Positions 34,620 to 44,016 of a stretch of DNA of 64,000 nucleotides are shown here, piece after piece; positions within the stretch are counted from its first letter, which is position 1; every line of letters starts with the position of its first letter. A program made the translations under genes and the position numbers. The stretch is from positions 248,001 through 312,000 of the forward strand of contig NZ_CAWVOH010000002.1 of NCBI RefSeq assembly GCF_963930865.1, in the 5' to 3' direction. Origin of the DNA: Eupransor demetentiae (GTDB lineage Bacteria > Bacillota > Bacilli > Lactobacillales > Lactobacillaceae). The notes below the pieces were generated by a model. The model was not told the DNA's origin. It worked only from the letters and a program-made list of their open reading frames with translations, and did no database searches.

Positions 34620-34624
34620 ATTCT

Positions 34625-37600
34625 TTGTCATTTCTCAAATTTATACAAAAAACTCAGGCAATTAACAAACTAGCTGAGGGTCAGTCCGCTGACAGTAAGC
34701 AATTACTTTTGGGCGTCAATGGGACGGCCAAGACGGCGGCACTAGCTGCCCTCTACCAAGAGGGTCAAAAGGACATGCTGCTTTTGACCGACACCCAGGC
34801 TCACTTGGATGATTTGGTCGCTGATTTAACGCAGTTACTTGGGGACCAGGTCTTGGCCTTTCCTTCCGAAGAATCGCTGGCGACTGAGCTGGCGGTCTCT
34901 TCAGCAGATTTTCGTTTGCAACGTTTGCAGACCTTGGCCAACTTGAGTCAACCAGGACGCCACTTGGTCGTCACCAATGTGGCCGGTTTTAGCCGCTTAC
35001 TACCCGATAAAGCTGATTTTCAAGCGGCTAAATTGGATTTGGCGGTGGGGCAAAGCTACGATTTTGACCGATTGAAGGAAACCCTGCTAACGATGGGCTA
35101 CCGCCCCAGCAAGCTTGTGCAGGCGCCGGGTGAATTTGCGCAGCGTGGATCGATTTTTGATGTTTATTCACCTCTGCAAGATCAGGCCATCCGCTTGGAC
35201 TTTTTTGATGATGAATTGGATCAAATCAAATACTTTGATCCTGCTAGCCAAAACTCCCAGGAAAAGGTTGATGCTGTGGAAATTTCGCCGGCCACTGATT
35301 TAGTTTTGTCGCCTGAACAGTATGCGGCTGGTCGCTTGGCGGTCGAAACCGCCTTTTCGGATTATCGTAAGGGCCTTGATGGCGTTGATAAGAAGCATGC
35401 TACGGAAGGTTTTGCGGCAACCCAGCAGATTTTAAAGGAAGGGCAACGCTCTGCCACCATTCTTCCTTACATTAATTACTTTTATCCACAGACCCAGCGT
35501 CTCGTGGATTATTTGGCACCTGATAGCACAATCGTCTTTGACGAATGGGCTCGCCTGGAAGAATTTTATGCCGGTCAAGCGGAACGCAATCAGGATTGGT
35601 TGGCCAAGCAGTTGGAAAGTTATCAGTTGCTGCCCAAGATTAATTTGCCGGAAGGCCCAGCGGCGGTGATGGCCAACTACAAGCGGCCGGAACTCTATTT
35701 GGCGAACTTCCAGCGTGGCTTGAACAAACTGCGCTTTACGCAAATTGAAGAAGTAACGACCCGGCCGGCCAACCAGTATTTCGGGCAATTACAGGCCTTA
35801 AAAAATGATTTGCAATATGCTCAAGAAATCGGCAACACGGTCGTACTATTAATTGGCGAGGCCCAACGAGCTGAGAATTTCCGTGATTCGCTTGCCGAGT
35901 TGAACTTACCGATTGTTGCGGGTGATAATTTGCAGCCCAACAAGGTCCAGATTACGGTGGCTTCCTTGTCGGCTGGTTTTGAATGGCCCCAGGAGCATTT
36001 GACGGTTTATTCTGAGCAGGAGCTCTTTACCCATGCTCGGAAACCAGTTGCGCGGGCCCACAAGAACATGGCCAACGCCGAACGAATCAAGTCCTACAAC
36101 GAACTACAGGTCGGCGATTACGTCGTCCACGTGAACCATGGAATTGGCCGTTACGAAGGCTTGCAAACCTTGGAAGTCGATGGGGGCAAGCAGGATTACT
36201 TAACGATTGCTTACCAAAAGAACGCTAAGATTTTCTTGCCGGTTACCCAGCTAAACTTAATTCAAAAGTACATCGGCGCCTCCGATGCCGGCAAAGCCCC
36301 CAAGCTTAACAAGCTGGGCGGAACCGAATGGCAAAAAACAAAGCGCCAGGTTGCCAGCAAGATTGAAGACATGGCCGATGACCTTTTGGAGCTATATGCC
36401 GAACGTGAAGCCCAGCAGGGCTACGCCTTTCCACCCGATGATCGCGAACAGTTAAAGTTTGATACGGCCTTTCCCTATCCTGAAACGCCGGACCAGGTCC
36501 GCAGTATCGAAGAAATTAAGGCGGACATGCAAAAAATTCGGCCGATGGACCGACTCTTGGTCGGGGATGTTGGCTTCGGTAAGACCGAAGTTGCCTTACG
36601 TGCCGTCTTCAAGGCCGCCCATGCTGGTAAGCAGGTCGCCTTCTTGGCGCCTACCACTATTTTGGTTCAGCAACACTATGAAACGATGATGGCGCGTTTT
36701 GCCGATTTCCCTGAAATCCGAATTGGTTTGCTATCGCGTTTCCAAACGGCTGCACAGAATAAAGAAACCATCCGTAAATTGAAAGATCACGAGCTCGACA
36801 TTGTGGTCGGTACTCACCGTCTCTTGTCTAAGGACGTGGCCTTTGCGGACTTAGGTCTTTTGATTATCGATGAAGAACAGCGCTTTGGGGTCAAGCACAA
36901 GGAGCGCTTGAAGCAGTTACGGGCTTCGGTTGATGTCTTGACCCTAACGGCCACCCCAATTCCACGAACCCTGAACATGGCTATGGTGGGGGCCCGGGAC
37001 CTTTCCGTCATCGAGACACCACCGGCCAACCGTTTCCCTATCCAAACCTACGTGGTGGAGCAGGATTGGACTCTGGTGCGTGATGCCATTGAAAAGGAAT
37101 TAGCTCGTAACGGACAGGTCTTTTACTTGCACAACCGTGTGGCGGATTTGGACCGAATTGCGGCCCAAATCGAAGACATTGTGCCATCGGCCCGTGTTGC
37201 CGTCATTCACGGCCAAATGAGTGAAATCCAGTTGGAAGGCATTTTGTACGATTTCTTGAACCACCAGTACGATGTCCTGGTCACGACGACAATCATTGAA
37301 ACGGGCGTCGATATTCCCAACGCCAACACTCTAATTGTTGAAAACGCCGACCACATGGGGCTTTCGCAACTGTATCAGCTCCGCGGCCGCGTTGGTCGTT
37401 CTGCCCGTTTGGCTTATGCTTACTTCACCTATCCCTTCACGCGCACGCCGAGTGAGGAGGGCCAAAAGCGGTTGGAAGCCATTCGTGACTTCACGGAATT
37501 GGGATCTGGTTTCCGAATCGCCATGCGCGACCTATCGATTCGTGGTGCCGGTGACCTACTCGGAAAACAGCAGCACGGCTTTATCGATTCTGTCGGTTAT

Positions 37601-38152
37601 GACATGTATACCCAGATGTTGAAGGAAGCCGTTGCTAAGAAACAGGGGAAGGGGCATACCGAAGAAAAGACGGTTGAAAGCGATGCCGAACTGATCTTAG
37701 GTGTCCTAGCCTTTTTGCCGGATGATTATGTTTCCGACAATGCCCAAAAGATTGAACTCTACACGCGGATTCGTCAGGCCCACAGCGATGAAGACTTCGA
37801 ACAAATCGAAGAAAACATGCTCGACCGCTTTGGCGAAATGCCGGATGAAGTCGCTCGCTTACTCCTGGTTGGCCGAATTAAGTCCTTGGCTGATCAAGCC
37901 CAAGTAACACAACTGCGCCGCCAGAAGAACATTTTGACGGTTCGCTTCACTGATTCCGCTACCGAAAAGTTGTCCGGTGTTAAGATTTTTGAGGCGTTAA
38001 AGGATGTACCGCTTAAGGCCTCCGTTTCGGGTAAGACCGGCCAGCTAGAAGTCAGTTTGACGATTGATTTGAAGGGCGAGAGTTCCGTTTGGCTGAACAT
38101 TTTACGTAATTTCCTACTTGCCGTTATTGAAGAAGAAAATAAAGAGGACTAA
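34625..38152 (+). CDS. mfd: Transcription-repair coupling factor Mfd
   Basis: Mfd removes stalled RNA polymerase at DNA lesions and recruits UvrA. The 1175-residue protein has a UvrB-like N-terminal module and a CarD-like polymerase-interaction domain (about 490-560, LQVGDYVVHVNHGIGRYEGL). The SF2 translocase follows, with Walker A GDVGFGKTEVA, DEEQ box IDEEQRFGV and motif VI QLRGRVGR, and then a C-terminal TRCF domain. The start is TTG 5 bases after the pth stop, with little ribosome-site signal, so translation is probably coupled to pth. Confidence 0.97.
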   Translation: MSFLKFIQKTQAINKLAEGQSADSKQLLLGVNGTAKTAALAALYQEGQKDMLLLTDTQAHLDDLVADLTQLLGDQVLAFPSEESLATELAVSSADFRLQRLQTLANLSQPGRHLVVTNVAGFSRLLPDKADFQAAKLDLAVGQSYDFDRLKETLLTMGYRPSKLVQAPGEFAQRGSIFDVYSPLQDQAIRLDFFDDELDQIKYFDPASQNSQEKVDAVEISPATDLVLSPEQYAAGRLAVETAFSDYRKGLDGVDKKHATEGFAATQQILKEGQRSATILPYINYFYPQTQRLVDYLAPDSTIVFDEWARLEEFYAGQAERNQDWLAKQLESYQLLPKINLPEGPAAVMANYKRPELYLANFQRGLNKLRFTQIEEVTTRPANQYFGQLQALKNDLQYAQEIGNTVVLLIGEAQRAENFRDSLAELNLPIVAGDNLQPNKVQITVASLSAGFEWPQEHLTVYSEQELFTHARKPVARAHKNMANAERIKSYNELQVGDYVVHVNHGIGRYEGLQTLEVDGGKQDYLTIAYQKNAKIFLPVTQLNLIQKYIGASDAGKAPKLNKLGGTEWQKTKRQVASKIEDMADDLLELYAEREAQQGYAFPPDDREQLKFDTAFPYPETPDQVRSIEEIKADMQKIRPMDRLLVGDVGFGKTEVALRAVFKAAHAGKQVAFLAPTTILVQQHYETMMARFADFPEIRIGLLSRFQTAAQNKETIRKLKDHELDIVVGTHRLLSKDVAFADLGLLIIDEEQRFGVKHKERLKQLRASVDVLTLTATPIPRTLNMAMVGARDLSVIETPPANRFPIQTYVVEQDWTLVRDAIEKELARNGQVFYLHNRVADLDRIAAQIEDIVPSARVAVIHGQMSEIQLEGILYDFLNHQYDVLVTTTIIETGVDIPNANTLIVENADHMGLSQLYQLRGRVGRSARLAYAYFTYPFTRTPSEEGQKRLEAIRDFTELGSGFRIAMRDLSIRGAGDLLGKQQHGFIDSVGYDMYTQMLKEAVAKKQGKGHTEEKTVESDAELILGVLAFLPDDYVSDNAQKIELYTRIRQAHSDEDFEQIEENMLDRFGEMPDEVARLLLVGRIKSLADQAQVTQLRRQKNILTVRFTDSATEKLSGVKIFEALKDVPLKASVSGKTGQLEVSLTIDLKGESSVWLNILRNFLLAVIEEENKED

Positions 38153-38154
38153 CA

Positions 38155-38421
38155 ATGCGTCTCGATAAATTTTTAAAGATTTCCCGCTTGGTTAGGCGCC
38201 GTACGATCGCCAAAGAAATTGCTGACCAAGGACGAATTGAAATTAATAACAAGGTTGCCAAGTCTTCCGCAAATGTTGGAACTGGCGACTTAATTACCAT
38301 TCATTTTGGTAACAAAACCATTACTGTTAAAGTCTTGAAGCTTGCGGAACTCGTTAAAAAGGATGAAGCAGGCGAAATGTACGAATTGGTTAAGGAAGAA
38401 TACGAACGTGATTTTCGCTGA
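38155..38421 (+). CDS. rqcP: S4-domain ribosome quality-control protein RqcP
   Basis: RqcP (YabO/HslR-like) binds obstructed 50S subunits and helps RqcH to add alanine tails to stalled peptides. This 88-residue protein is one S4 RNA-binding domain (MRLDKFLKISRLVRRRTIAKEIADQGRIEINN). It starts 2 bases after the mfd stop, the usual place (mfd-rqcP-divIC) in Firmicutes. Confidence 0.93.
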   Translation: MRLDKFLKISRLVRRRTIAKEIADQGRIEINNKVAKSSANVGTGDLITIHFGNKTITVKVLKLAELVKKDEAGEMYELVKEEYERDFR

Positions 38422-38503
38422 CAATTCGTATAAATCCGTCTAGAATTTTGTTGCATGCATATTAAAAATGTGACAGAATGATTACAAGAGGAGTTGTCCG
38501 GAT

Positions 38504-38905
38504 ATGTCAAGCTACGGCCGCATACAATCGAATATTACGCCGTTAAACGCGAAGATTGCGCACCAGATTGAAGCGAGTGCTAATCAGCGCGACCGGGCGG
38601 CTGCACATTACCGTAAGGCGCATGCACGCCGTAAAAAGCGGATTATGTGGATTGGCTTGTTGGTGACCATGATCTTCCTGGCCCAGCTCTTGATTGGCCA
38701 GGTGAACTTGCACGCCGCCAACAAGTCACTGACGACCAGCGAGCAAAAGTTGGAATCCGCTAAGTCCACGAACAAGGATTTGAAGAAGAACGTGTCTCAG
38801 TTAAACGATCCGTCCTATCTCCAACAAATCCTACGTGAAAAGTATGGTTATACTCGTCAGGGTGAGATTATTTACAACCTACCTGATTACTCGAGTGATA
38901 AGTAA
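38504..38905 (+). CDS. divIC: Cell-division protein DivIC
   Basis: DivIC is a bitopic septal protein acting with DivIB and FtsL. The sequence has a basic cytoplasmic N-terminus of about 47 residues (RKAHARRKKR) and one transmembrane helix (about 48-68, MWIGLLVTMIFLAQLLIGQV). Then come a coiled coil (about 72-108) and the conserved C-terminal DPSYLQQILREKYGYTRQGEIIYNLP. AAGAGGAGTTGTCCGGAT precedes the ATG. A terminator follows directly. Confidence 0.92.
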   Translation: MSSYGRIQSNITPLNAKIAHQIEASANQRDRAAAHYRKAHARRKKRIMWIGLLVTMIFLAQLLIGQVNLHAANKSLTTSEQKLESAKSTNKDLKKNVSQLNDPSYLQQILREKYGYTRQGEIIYNLPDYSSDK

Positions 38906-38911
38906 AACAAA

Positions 38912-38938
38912 CAAAAGCATCCTGATGGATGCTTTTTT
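38912..38938 (+). terminator. Terminator after divIC
   Basis: AAAAGCATCC-TGAT-GGATGCTTTTTT; the tilS -10 box begins within two bases of its T run. Confidence 0.88.
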
Positions 38939-38939
38939 G

Positions 38940-38945
38940 TATAAT
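38940..38945 (+). promoter_or_regulatory. -10 box of tilS placed for a leaderless transcript
   Basis: A perfect TATAAT at 38940-38945 lies 7 bases before the ATG at 38953, so RNA synthesis should start at or one base before the start codon. There is no clear -35 and no ribosome site. Confidence 0.5.
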
Positions 38946-38952
38946 GAAAACA

Positions 38953-40269
38953 ATGTCAAAGATTCAAGCAGCTTTAGCGGCCATCAACTGGCCCGACAAT
39001 TTAATTTTGGCCGTTTCCGGCGGCGTTGACTCGACCGTGCTTTTGCATGCTTTTAAGCAATTCCGGCCGCAACAAGCCCTGACAGTTGCTCACGTTAATT
39101 ACCATTTGCGACCGGAAAGTGACGGCGATGCGGCCTTTGTAGAGGAACTTGCACAGCAGCATGGTTATCCCTTTGTGCAAAAGGATTGTCATTTAACGGG
39201 AACTGGGATTGAGGAAAAAGCCCGCGATCTGCGCTATGCTTTTTTTCATGAATTAGCGCAGCAGTACCGTTCTGCTGGCATTGTTTTGGCCCATCAAGCT
39301 GATGATCAGGCCGAAACAATTTTGCTAAAGTTGATTCGTGGCGGCGACCTGGCAAGCATGACGGGAATGGCCCAGCAGGATGGCCTTTTATACCGGCCTT
39401 TTCTGGGGATAAGTCGTGCAGAAATTGCTACTTATGCCCAGGAGGAGGGGCTTGCTTGGCGAGAAGATTGGACCAATCACGATCCGGAATATACTGCCCG
39501 TAACCGTGTACGTCTGCAAATCTTACCCGCTTTAGACGAATTGAATTCCCGGACTAGCCAACATTTAAATCAATTTGGCCAAGAGCTCGATCATAAATTA
39601 GATTTGTTAAAGCAACAAGCCGAGCTATACTTGCCACAATTCCAAACCGACTATCAGCAAGTACCCGAAGCCTGGTGGCCAGAAGTAAGCCGCTTATTGA
39701 TTCAAAAGGCTGGCCTTTACAAGATAAAAAAAGAGCAGTTAAACCAAATTTCTGACCTTCTCCATAACCGCCAAAAAGCACAAGGAGAAATCGATTTGGG
39801 CCAAGCTTGGCGCTTTGTTAAAAATTACCACCAAGTTGGCATAAAAAACGCGAAAAACTTTGCAAAAAGGGCAGAGGAAAGACCGTCAATTGTGTTAGAA
39901 TTAGACCAATGGCAATTTTTTGCTAACAACTGGGTTAAGTGGACGCAAAAGCCACCGGAGCCGGGGTTTGACACCCTTGCTTTGCCCAGCTCCAATGACT
40001 TCAAAGGACTGCGCCTCCGTTATGGGCGTCCACAAGATCGGCTGAATTTGAAGCAGGGACATAAGTCCTTAAGACGTCTTTGGATTGACGAGAAGTTTTC
40101 CAATGATGCACGACGAAGTACCTGGGTTTTAGCAAATTCTTGCACGGACGACTTGCTAGCGGTGCGCCTTTCTGAGAAGCGTTGGCGTTTTAACCAAAAT
40201 TTTACGACTGACTCTATTACCAAGCCGAGTTGGTTAGTCTGGCGAATTGAGGAAAAACCAAGTGAATAA
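38953..40269 (+). CDS. tilS: tRNA(Ile)-lysidine synthase
   Basis: TilS converts C34 of tRNA-Ile(CAU) to lysidine so that it reads AUA. The PP-loop LAVSGGVDSTVLLHAF is at residues about 18-33, followed by HVNYHLRPES and HQADDQAETILLKLIRG, with a C-terminal tRNA-binding domain. The length is 438 residues from the ATG at 38953. Upstream in-frame starts at 38929 and 38944 overlap the terminator or the -10 box. The end overlaps hpt by 8 bases. The order tilS-hpt-ftsH is common in Firmicutes. Confidence 0.95.
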   Translation: MSKIQAALAAINWPDNLILAVSGGVDSTVLLHAFKQFRPQQALTVAHVNYHLRPESDGDAAFVEELAQQHGYPFVQKDCHLTGTGIEEKARDLRYAFFHELAQQYRSAGIVLAHQADDQAETILLKLIRGGDLASMTGMAQQDGLLYRPFLGISRAEIATYAQEEGLAWREDWTNHDPEYTARNRVRLQILPALDELNSRTSQHLNQFGQELDHKLDLLKQQAELYLPQFQTDYQQVPEAWWPEVSRLLIQKAGLYKIKKEQLNQISDLLHNRQKAQGEIDLGQAWRFVKNYHQVGIKNAKNFAKRAEERPSIVLELDQWQFFANNWVKWTQKPPEPGFDTLALPSSNDFKGLRLRYGRPQDRLNLKQGHKSLRRLWIDEKFSNDARRSTWVLANSCTDDLLAVRLSEKRWRFNQNFTTDSITKPSWLVWRIEEKPSE

Positions 40270-40804
40270 CGACATCGAAGAAATATTGTTTGATCGCGAC
40301 AGTATTCATCAAGCAGCTCAACGTTTGGGCAAGCAAATTACCGAAGACTACGCTGGTAAGCGGCCTTTGGTACTCTCTGTTTTGAAGGGGGCTTACCTCT
40401 GGACGGGGGATGTAATTCGTGAAATTGAGCTTTACGTTAATCTGGAATTCATTAAGATTTCCAGCTATCACGGCGGTGTTTCCTCTTCCAATGAGATCGA
40501 ATTGGTGACCGATATCCGTACGGATGTTGCTGGCCGAGACGTTATTATCTTGGAAGACATCGTTGATACGGGGCAGTCATTACGTTTCTTGAAGGATCTC
40601 TTGGCTGACCGTGGTGCCAATTCAATTCGCGTTGCAACTCTCCTTGATAAGAAGGGCGGTCGCAAGATTGAAATTGATGCTGATTACGTTGGCTTTGACG
40701 TCCGCAACGAGTTTGTGGTTGGTTACGGTCTGGATTACAAGGACCTCTACCGGAACTTGCCATACGTCGGCATTTTGAAAAAGAGTATTTACACGAAAGA
40801 TTAA
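40262..40804 (+). CDS. hpt: Hypoxanthine-guanine phosphoribosyltransferase
   Basis: It salvages hypoxanthine and guanine with PRPP. The PRPP loop VIILEDIVDTGQSL is clear, with PLVLSVLKGAYLW and VGFDVRNEFVVGYGLDY typical of HPRT. The GTG at 40262 is the best start (GAGGAAAAACCAA upstream), giving 180 residues. It is coupled to tilS by overlap and followed by ftsH after 29 bases. Confidence 0.95.
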   Translation: MNNDIEEILFDRDSIHQAAQRLGKQITEDYAGKRPLVLSVLKGAYLWTGDVIREIELYVNLEFIKISSYHGGVSSSNEIELVTDIRTDVAGRDVIILEDIVDTGQSLRFLKDLLADRGANSIRVATLLDKKGGRKIEIDADYVGFDVRNEFVVGYGLDYKDLYRNLPYVGILKKSIYTKD

Positions 40805-40833
40805 TTTCTAAGATTTAGAATTGAGGAAGACGG

Positions 40834-42948
40834 ATGAAAAATAATAACAGCGGCTTTTTCCGAAGCAGCTTCTTGTACGTCATTATTTTCCTTGCCATCA
40901 TTGCTGGGTTGTACACCCTGTTCAACGGTGGTAAAAGCACAACGAAGACTATTTCAACTAGTCAGTTTGTTAAGCAGTTGAATGATAAGGACATCAAGTC
41001 CTTTACCATGCAACCGGGAAATGATGTTTACACCATTTCAGGTACTTACAAGTCAAATAGTAAGGCAAGCAAGAGCTCGAACAGTAGCAACCAAAGTTTG
41101 TCTTCACTTCTGCAAAGTAGCCAGAACCAGTCAACAGATCGTTTCACGACGACTGTGATGCCAAATGATCCTTTCTTAAACGACATTAACAGTGCCGCTA
41201 AGAAGACTAAGACTGATATGACGACTAAGCCAGCTGCCAATTCTGGTTACTGGATTAGCATGATTGTTTCAATCGTGCCCGTTATTTTGATTTTCGGTGT
41301 CTTCTACATCATGATGCGTCAGTCATCTGGTCGTGGTGGCCAAGGTGGCGGCATGATGGGAATGGGTCAGTCAAAGGTTAAGCCTTCTGATCCTAAGGAT
41401 AACAAGACCCGCTTCAACAACGTTGCTGGTGCCGATGAAGAAAAGGAAGAATTGGTCGAAATTGTCGAATTCTTGAAGAACCCGAAGAAGTTCTTATCAT
41501 TGGGTGCCCGCATTCCAAAGGGTGTCTTGCTCGAGGGACCTCCGGGAACTGGTAAGACTTTGCTTGCCAAGGCCGTTGCCGGTGAAGCTTCCGTACCATT
41601 CTTCTCGATGTCAGGTTCTGACTTCGTTGAAATGTTTGTTGGTGTCGGTGCTTCCCGTGTTCGTGATTTGTTCGAACAGGCCAAGAAGACTGCGCCAGCC
41701 ATCATCTTCATTGATGAAATTGATGCCGTTGGACGTCGTCGTGGTTCTGGTATCGGTGGTGGAAACGATGAACGTGAACAGACTTTGAACCAAATCCTGA
41801 TTGAAATGGATGGTTTCGAAGGTTCTGAAGGGGTTATTATTTTGGCCTCAACCAACCGTTCTGACGTTTTGGATCCGGCCTTGCTTCGTTCTGGTCGTTT
41901 CGACCGTAAGATTATGGTTGGTGCACCGGACGTTAAGGGTCGTGAAGCGATTTTGAAGGTCCACGCTAAGAACAAGCCATTGGCACCGGATGTTGATTTG
42001 AAGGCCATTGCCCAGCAAACCCCTGGTTATGTTGGTGCTGACCTTGAAAACCTCTTGAACGAATCAGCCTTGCTGGCCGCTCGTCGTAACAAGAAGCAGA
42101 TTGATTCTGCTGATTTGGACGAAGCCGAAGATCGTATCTTCCAAGGACCTGCCAAGACGAACCGGACCATGTCAAAGACGGAACGCGAAACAACGGCTTA
42201 TCACGAAGCTGGTCACGCCCTTGTTGGTTTGGTCCGCTCCGATGCTTCTGTTGTTCGTAAGGTTACGATTGTGCCGCGTGGACGTATCGGTGGTTATGCC
42301 CTGATGACGCCAAAGGCGGATCGTTACAACGTCCGCTATTCCGAAGCCAAGGAACAACTGGCTGGTTTGATGGGTGGGCGTGCAGCTGAATTGGCTGTCT
42401 TCCACGAAGCGTCATCTGGTGCTGCTAACGATTTCCAGCAAGCAACCGGTTTGGCCCGTCAAATGGTGACGGCTTACGGTATGTCAGACAAGTTGGGTAT
42501 GGTTCAACTCGAAGGAAATGCTTCGGTTGGCTATAGCGAACAAGCTGGTAACCAAAGCTACTCCGATGAAACGGCTAACTTGATTGATCAAGAAGTTCGT
42601 CGCTTCACTAAGGAAGCCTTTGATGATGCTACTGAAATCATCAACGAACATCGTGATAAGTTGCAGGCCATTGCCGAAGCCTTGTTGAAGGTTGAGACTT
42701 TGGACGAAAAGCAAATCAAGGATATCTACGAAACAGGTACCTTCACTCCTAAGGGTCAAAATGATGACGATGAGGGAGCTAAGACTTTTGAACAAACCAA
42801 GGCGGAATTAGACGCCCGTGAATCAGAAGCAGAGAAACGAGTTAAGGCCGGTGATGCAGATCCCGACAAGCCATTAGACGACGCAAATGACGACGAAGAC
42901 GAGTCAGTCGATGATGGTTCAAGCTCAAACACTCCAACTGATGATTAA
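40834..42948 (+). CDS. ftsH: ATP-dependent zinc metalloprotease FtsH
   Basis: FtsH degrades unstable membrane and soluble proteins. It has two transmembrane helices (about residues 10-29 and 135-157) around an external domain that contains an unusual Ser/Asn/Gln-rich insert (about 70-100). The AAA module follows with GPPGTGKT (about 232-239), Walker B IIFIDEIDAVG and the second region of homology. The zinc site HEAGH lies near 455. The C-terminal 70 residues are highly acidic (DDANDDEDESVDD). The length of 704 residues is normal. AATTGAGGAAGACGG precedes the ATG. Confidence 0.97.
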   Translation: MKNNNSGFFRSSFLYVIIFLAIIAGLYTLFNGGKSTTKTISTSQFVKQLNDKDIKSFTMQPGNDVYTISGTYKSNSKASKSSNSSNQSLSSLLQSSQNQSTDRFTTTVMPNDPFLNDINSAAKKTKTDMTTKPAANSGYWISMIVSIVPVILIFGVFYIMMRQSSGRGGQGGGMMGMGQSKVKPSDPKDNKTRFNNVAGADEEKEELVEIVEFLKNPKKFLSLGARIPKGVLLEGPPGTGKTLLAKAVAGEASVPFFSMSGSDFVEMFVGVGASRVRDLFEQAKKTAPAIIFIDEIDAVGRRRGSGIGGGNDEREQTLNQILIEMDGFEGSEGVIILASTNRSDVLDPALLRSGRFDRKIMVGAPDVKGREAILKVHAKNKPLAPDVDLKAIAQQTPGYVGADLENLLNESALLAARRNKKQIDSADLDEAEDRIFQGPAKTNRTMSKTERETTAYHEAGHALVGLVRSDASVVRKVTIVPRGRIGGYALMTPKADRYNVRYSEAKEQLAGLMGGRAAELAVFHEASSGAANDFQQATGLARQMVTAYGMSDKLGMVQLEGNASVGYSEQAGNQSYSDETANLIDQEVRRFTKEAFDDATEIINEHRDKLQAIAEALLKVETLDEKQIKDIYETGTFTPKGQNDDDEGAKTFEQTKAELDARESEAEKRVKAGDADPDKPLDDANDDEDESVDDGSSSNTPTDD

Positions 42949-42959
42949 GATATGTAAGT

Positions 42960-42986
42960 AAAAAGTTGGCTCCGGCCAGCTTTTTA
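42960..42986 (+). terminator. Terminator between ftsH and hslO
   Basis: AAAAAGTTGGC-TCCG-GCCAGCTTTTT with one G-T pair, just after the ftsH stop. Confidence 0.8.
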
Positions 42987-43007
42987 TTTTTCAATAAAAG
43001 GAGAACT

Positions 43008-43928
43008 ATGTCAGATCAATTAATTAAAACAATTACCAAAGACAAGGCCTTCCGTGCCTTTGCTATTGATGGTACCCACTTAGTTCAGGAAGCAGCCGAA
43101 GCGCATGATACGTCACGGATTGCTTCTGTTATTTTGGGACGAGCACTGCTGGCCACTGAACTATTTGCGCAGGCTTCCTTGAAGGGGGAGGAACGCGTCA
43201 ACATCAAGTTAGCTGGCCGGGGACCCATCGGCAATGTGGTCACGGAAGCTGATACCAAGGGCTCGGTCCGAGGTTACGTCACCAATCCTCAGCTAGAGCC
43301 AATTGTGAACGACCAAAATCAGCTAAACATCGCCGGTGCCGTCGGCAGAAACGGCACCATGCAAGTCACCAAGTTCGCACCCTATTCACAGCCTTACATT
43401 GGCCAAAGTCAGCTAGTTTCCGGTGAAATCGGTGATGACTTCACCTATTACATGGCCCAGTCGGATCAAATTCCAACGGTGATTGGCGTTGGTGTCGAAA
43501 TGGATAAGGACGACAAGGTCAAAAACGCCGGTGGTTTCCTAATTCAAGCCTTACCAGGTGTCACGGATGCCCAATTGGATAAACTTGAAGCTGATTTGAA
43601 GAAGCGAACACCTCTACCAGAGTTACTGGATCAGTCAGTCGGTGCAGTGGGTATCCTGGCCGATATCTTTGGTGATGATAATTTGGACATGTTGATGACC
43701 ATGCAAGTTGGTTTGGCAGCCGAACCACCAAAGGAATCCTATGCTAAGATGCTGGCGACCTTGCCTTCCCATGAAGTCAAAGCCATGATTGATGAAGATG
43801 GTGGTGCTGAAGTGGTGGGTAAATTCTCAGGCAAGCGGCATTACTTTGACCGAGTTGAACTGTCTTCAATTTTGAAGGATATTCAAGATCGTGAAGCACG
43901 AGAAAAAGCCGAAAAAAAGCATGATTAA
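43008..43928 (+). CDS. hslO: Hsp33 chaperonin without the redox zinc cysteines
   Basis: Hsp33 is normally a holdase switched on by oxidation of a C-terminal CxC...CxxC zinc centre. The N-terminal chaperone domain is well conserved (RAFAIDGTHLVQEA, KLAGRGPIGN, GEIGDDFTYYMAQSDQIP). In the zinc domain the expected CDCS is replaced by residues around PPKES (about 240-244), and the CxxC before the YFD motif is GKFS (271-274). The whole 306-residue protein has no cysteine, so it cannot work as a thiol redox switch. The ATG 43008 follows AAAGGAGAACT. A hairpin with AAAAAGCC and GGCTTTTT arms (43903-43936) contains the stop codon in its loop. Confidence 0.92.
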   Translation: MSDQLIKTITKDKAFRAFAIDGTHLVQEAAEAHDTSRIASVILGRALLATELFAQASLKGEERVNIKLAGRGPIGNVVTEADTKGSVRGYVTNPQLEPIVNDQNQLNIAGAVGRNGTMQVTKFAPYSQPYIGQSQLVSGEIGDDFTYYMAQSDQIPTVIGVGVEMDKDDKVKNAGGFLIQALPGVTDAQLDKLEADLKKRTPLPELLDQSVGAVGILADIFGDDNLDMLMTMQVGLAAEPPKESYAKMLATLPSHEVKAMIDEDGGAEVVGKFSGKRHYFDRVELSSILKDIQDREAREKAEKKHD

Positions 43929-43937
43929 GGCTTTTTA
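43903..43937 (+). terminator. Terminator overlapping the end of hslO
   Basis: AAAAAGCC and GGCTTTTT arms enclose the last codons and stop codon of hslO. Confidence 0.6.
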
Positions 43938-44016
43938 GCTTTGTTGACCATGTCTGAATTTGTTATGATAGGTATGGTTAAATATGCAGATAAAGGCATC
44001 GGAAAGGAATTAATAC

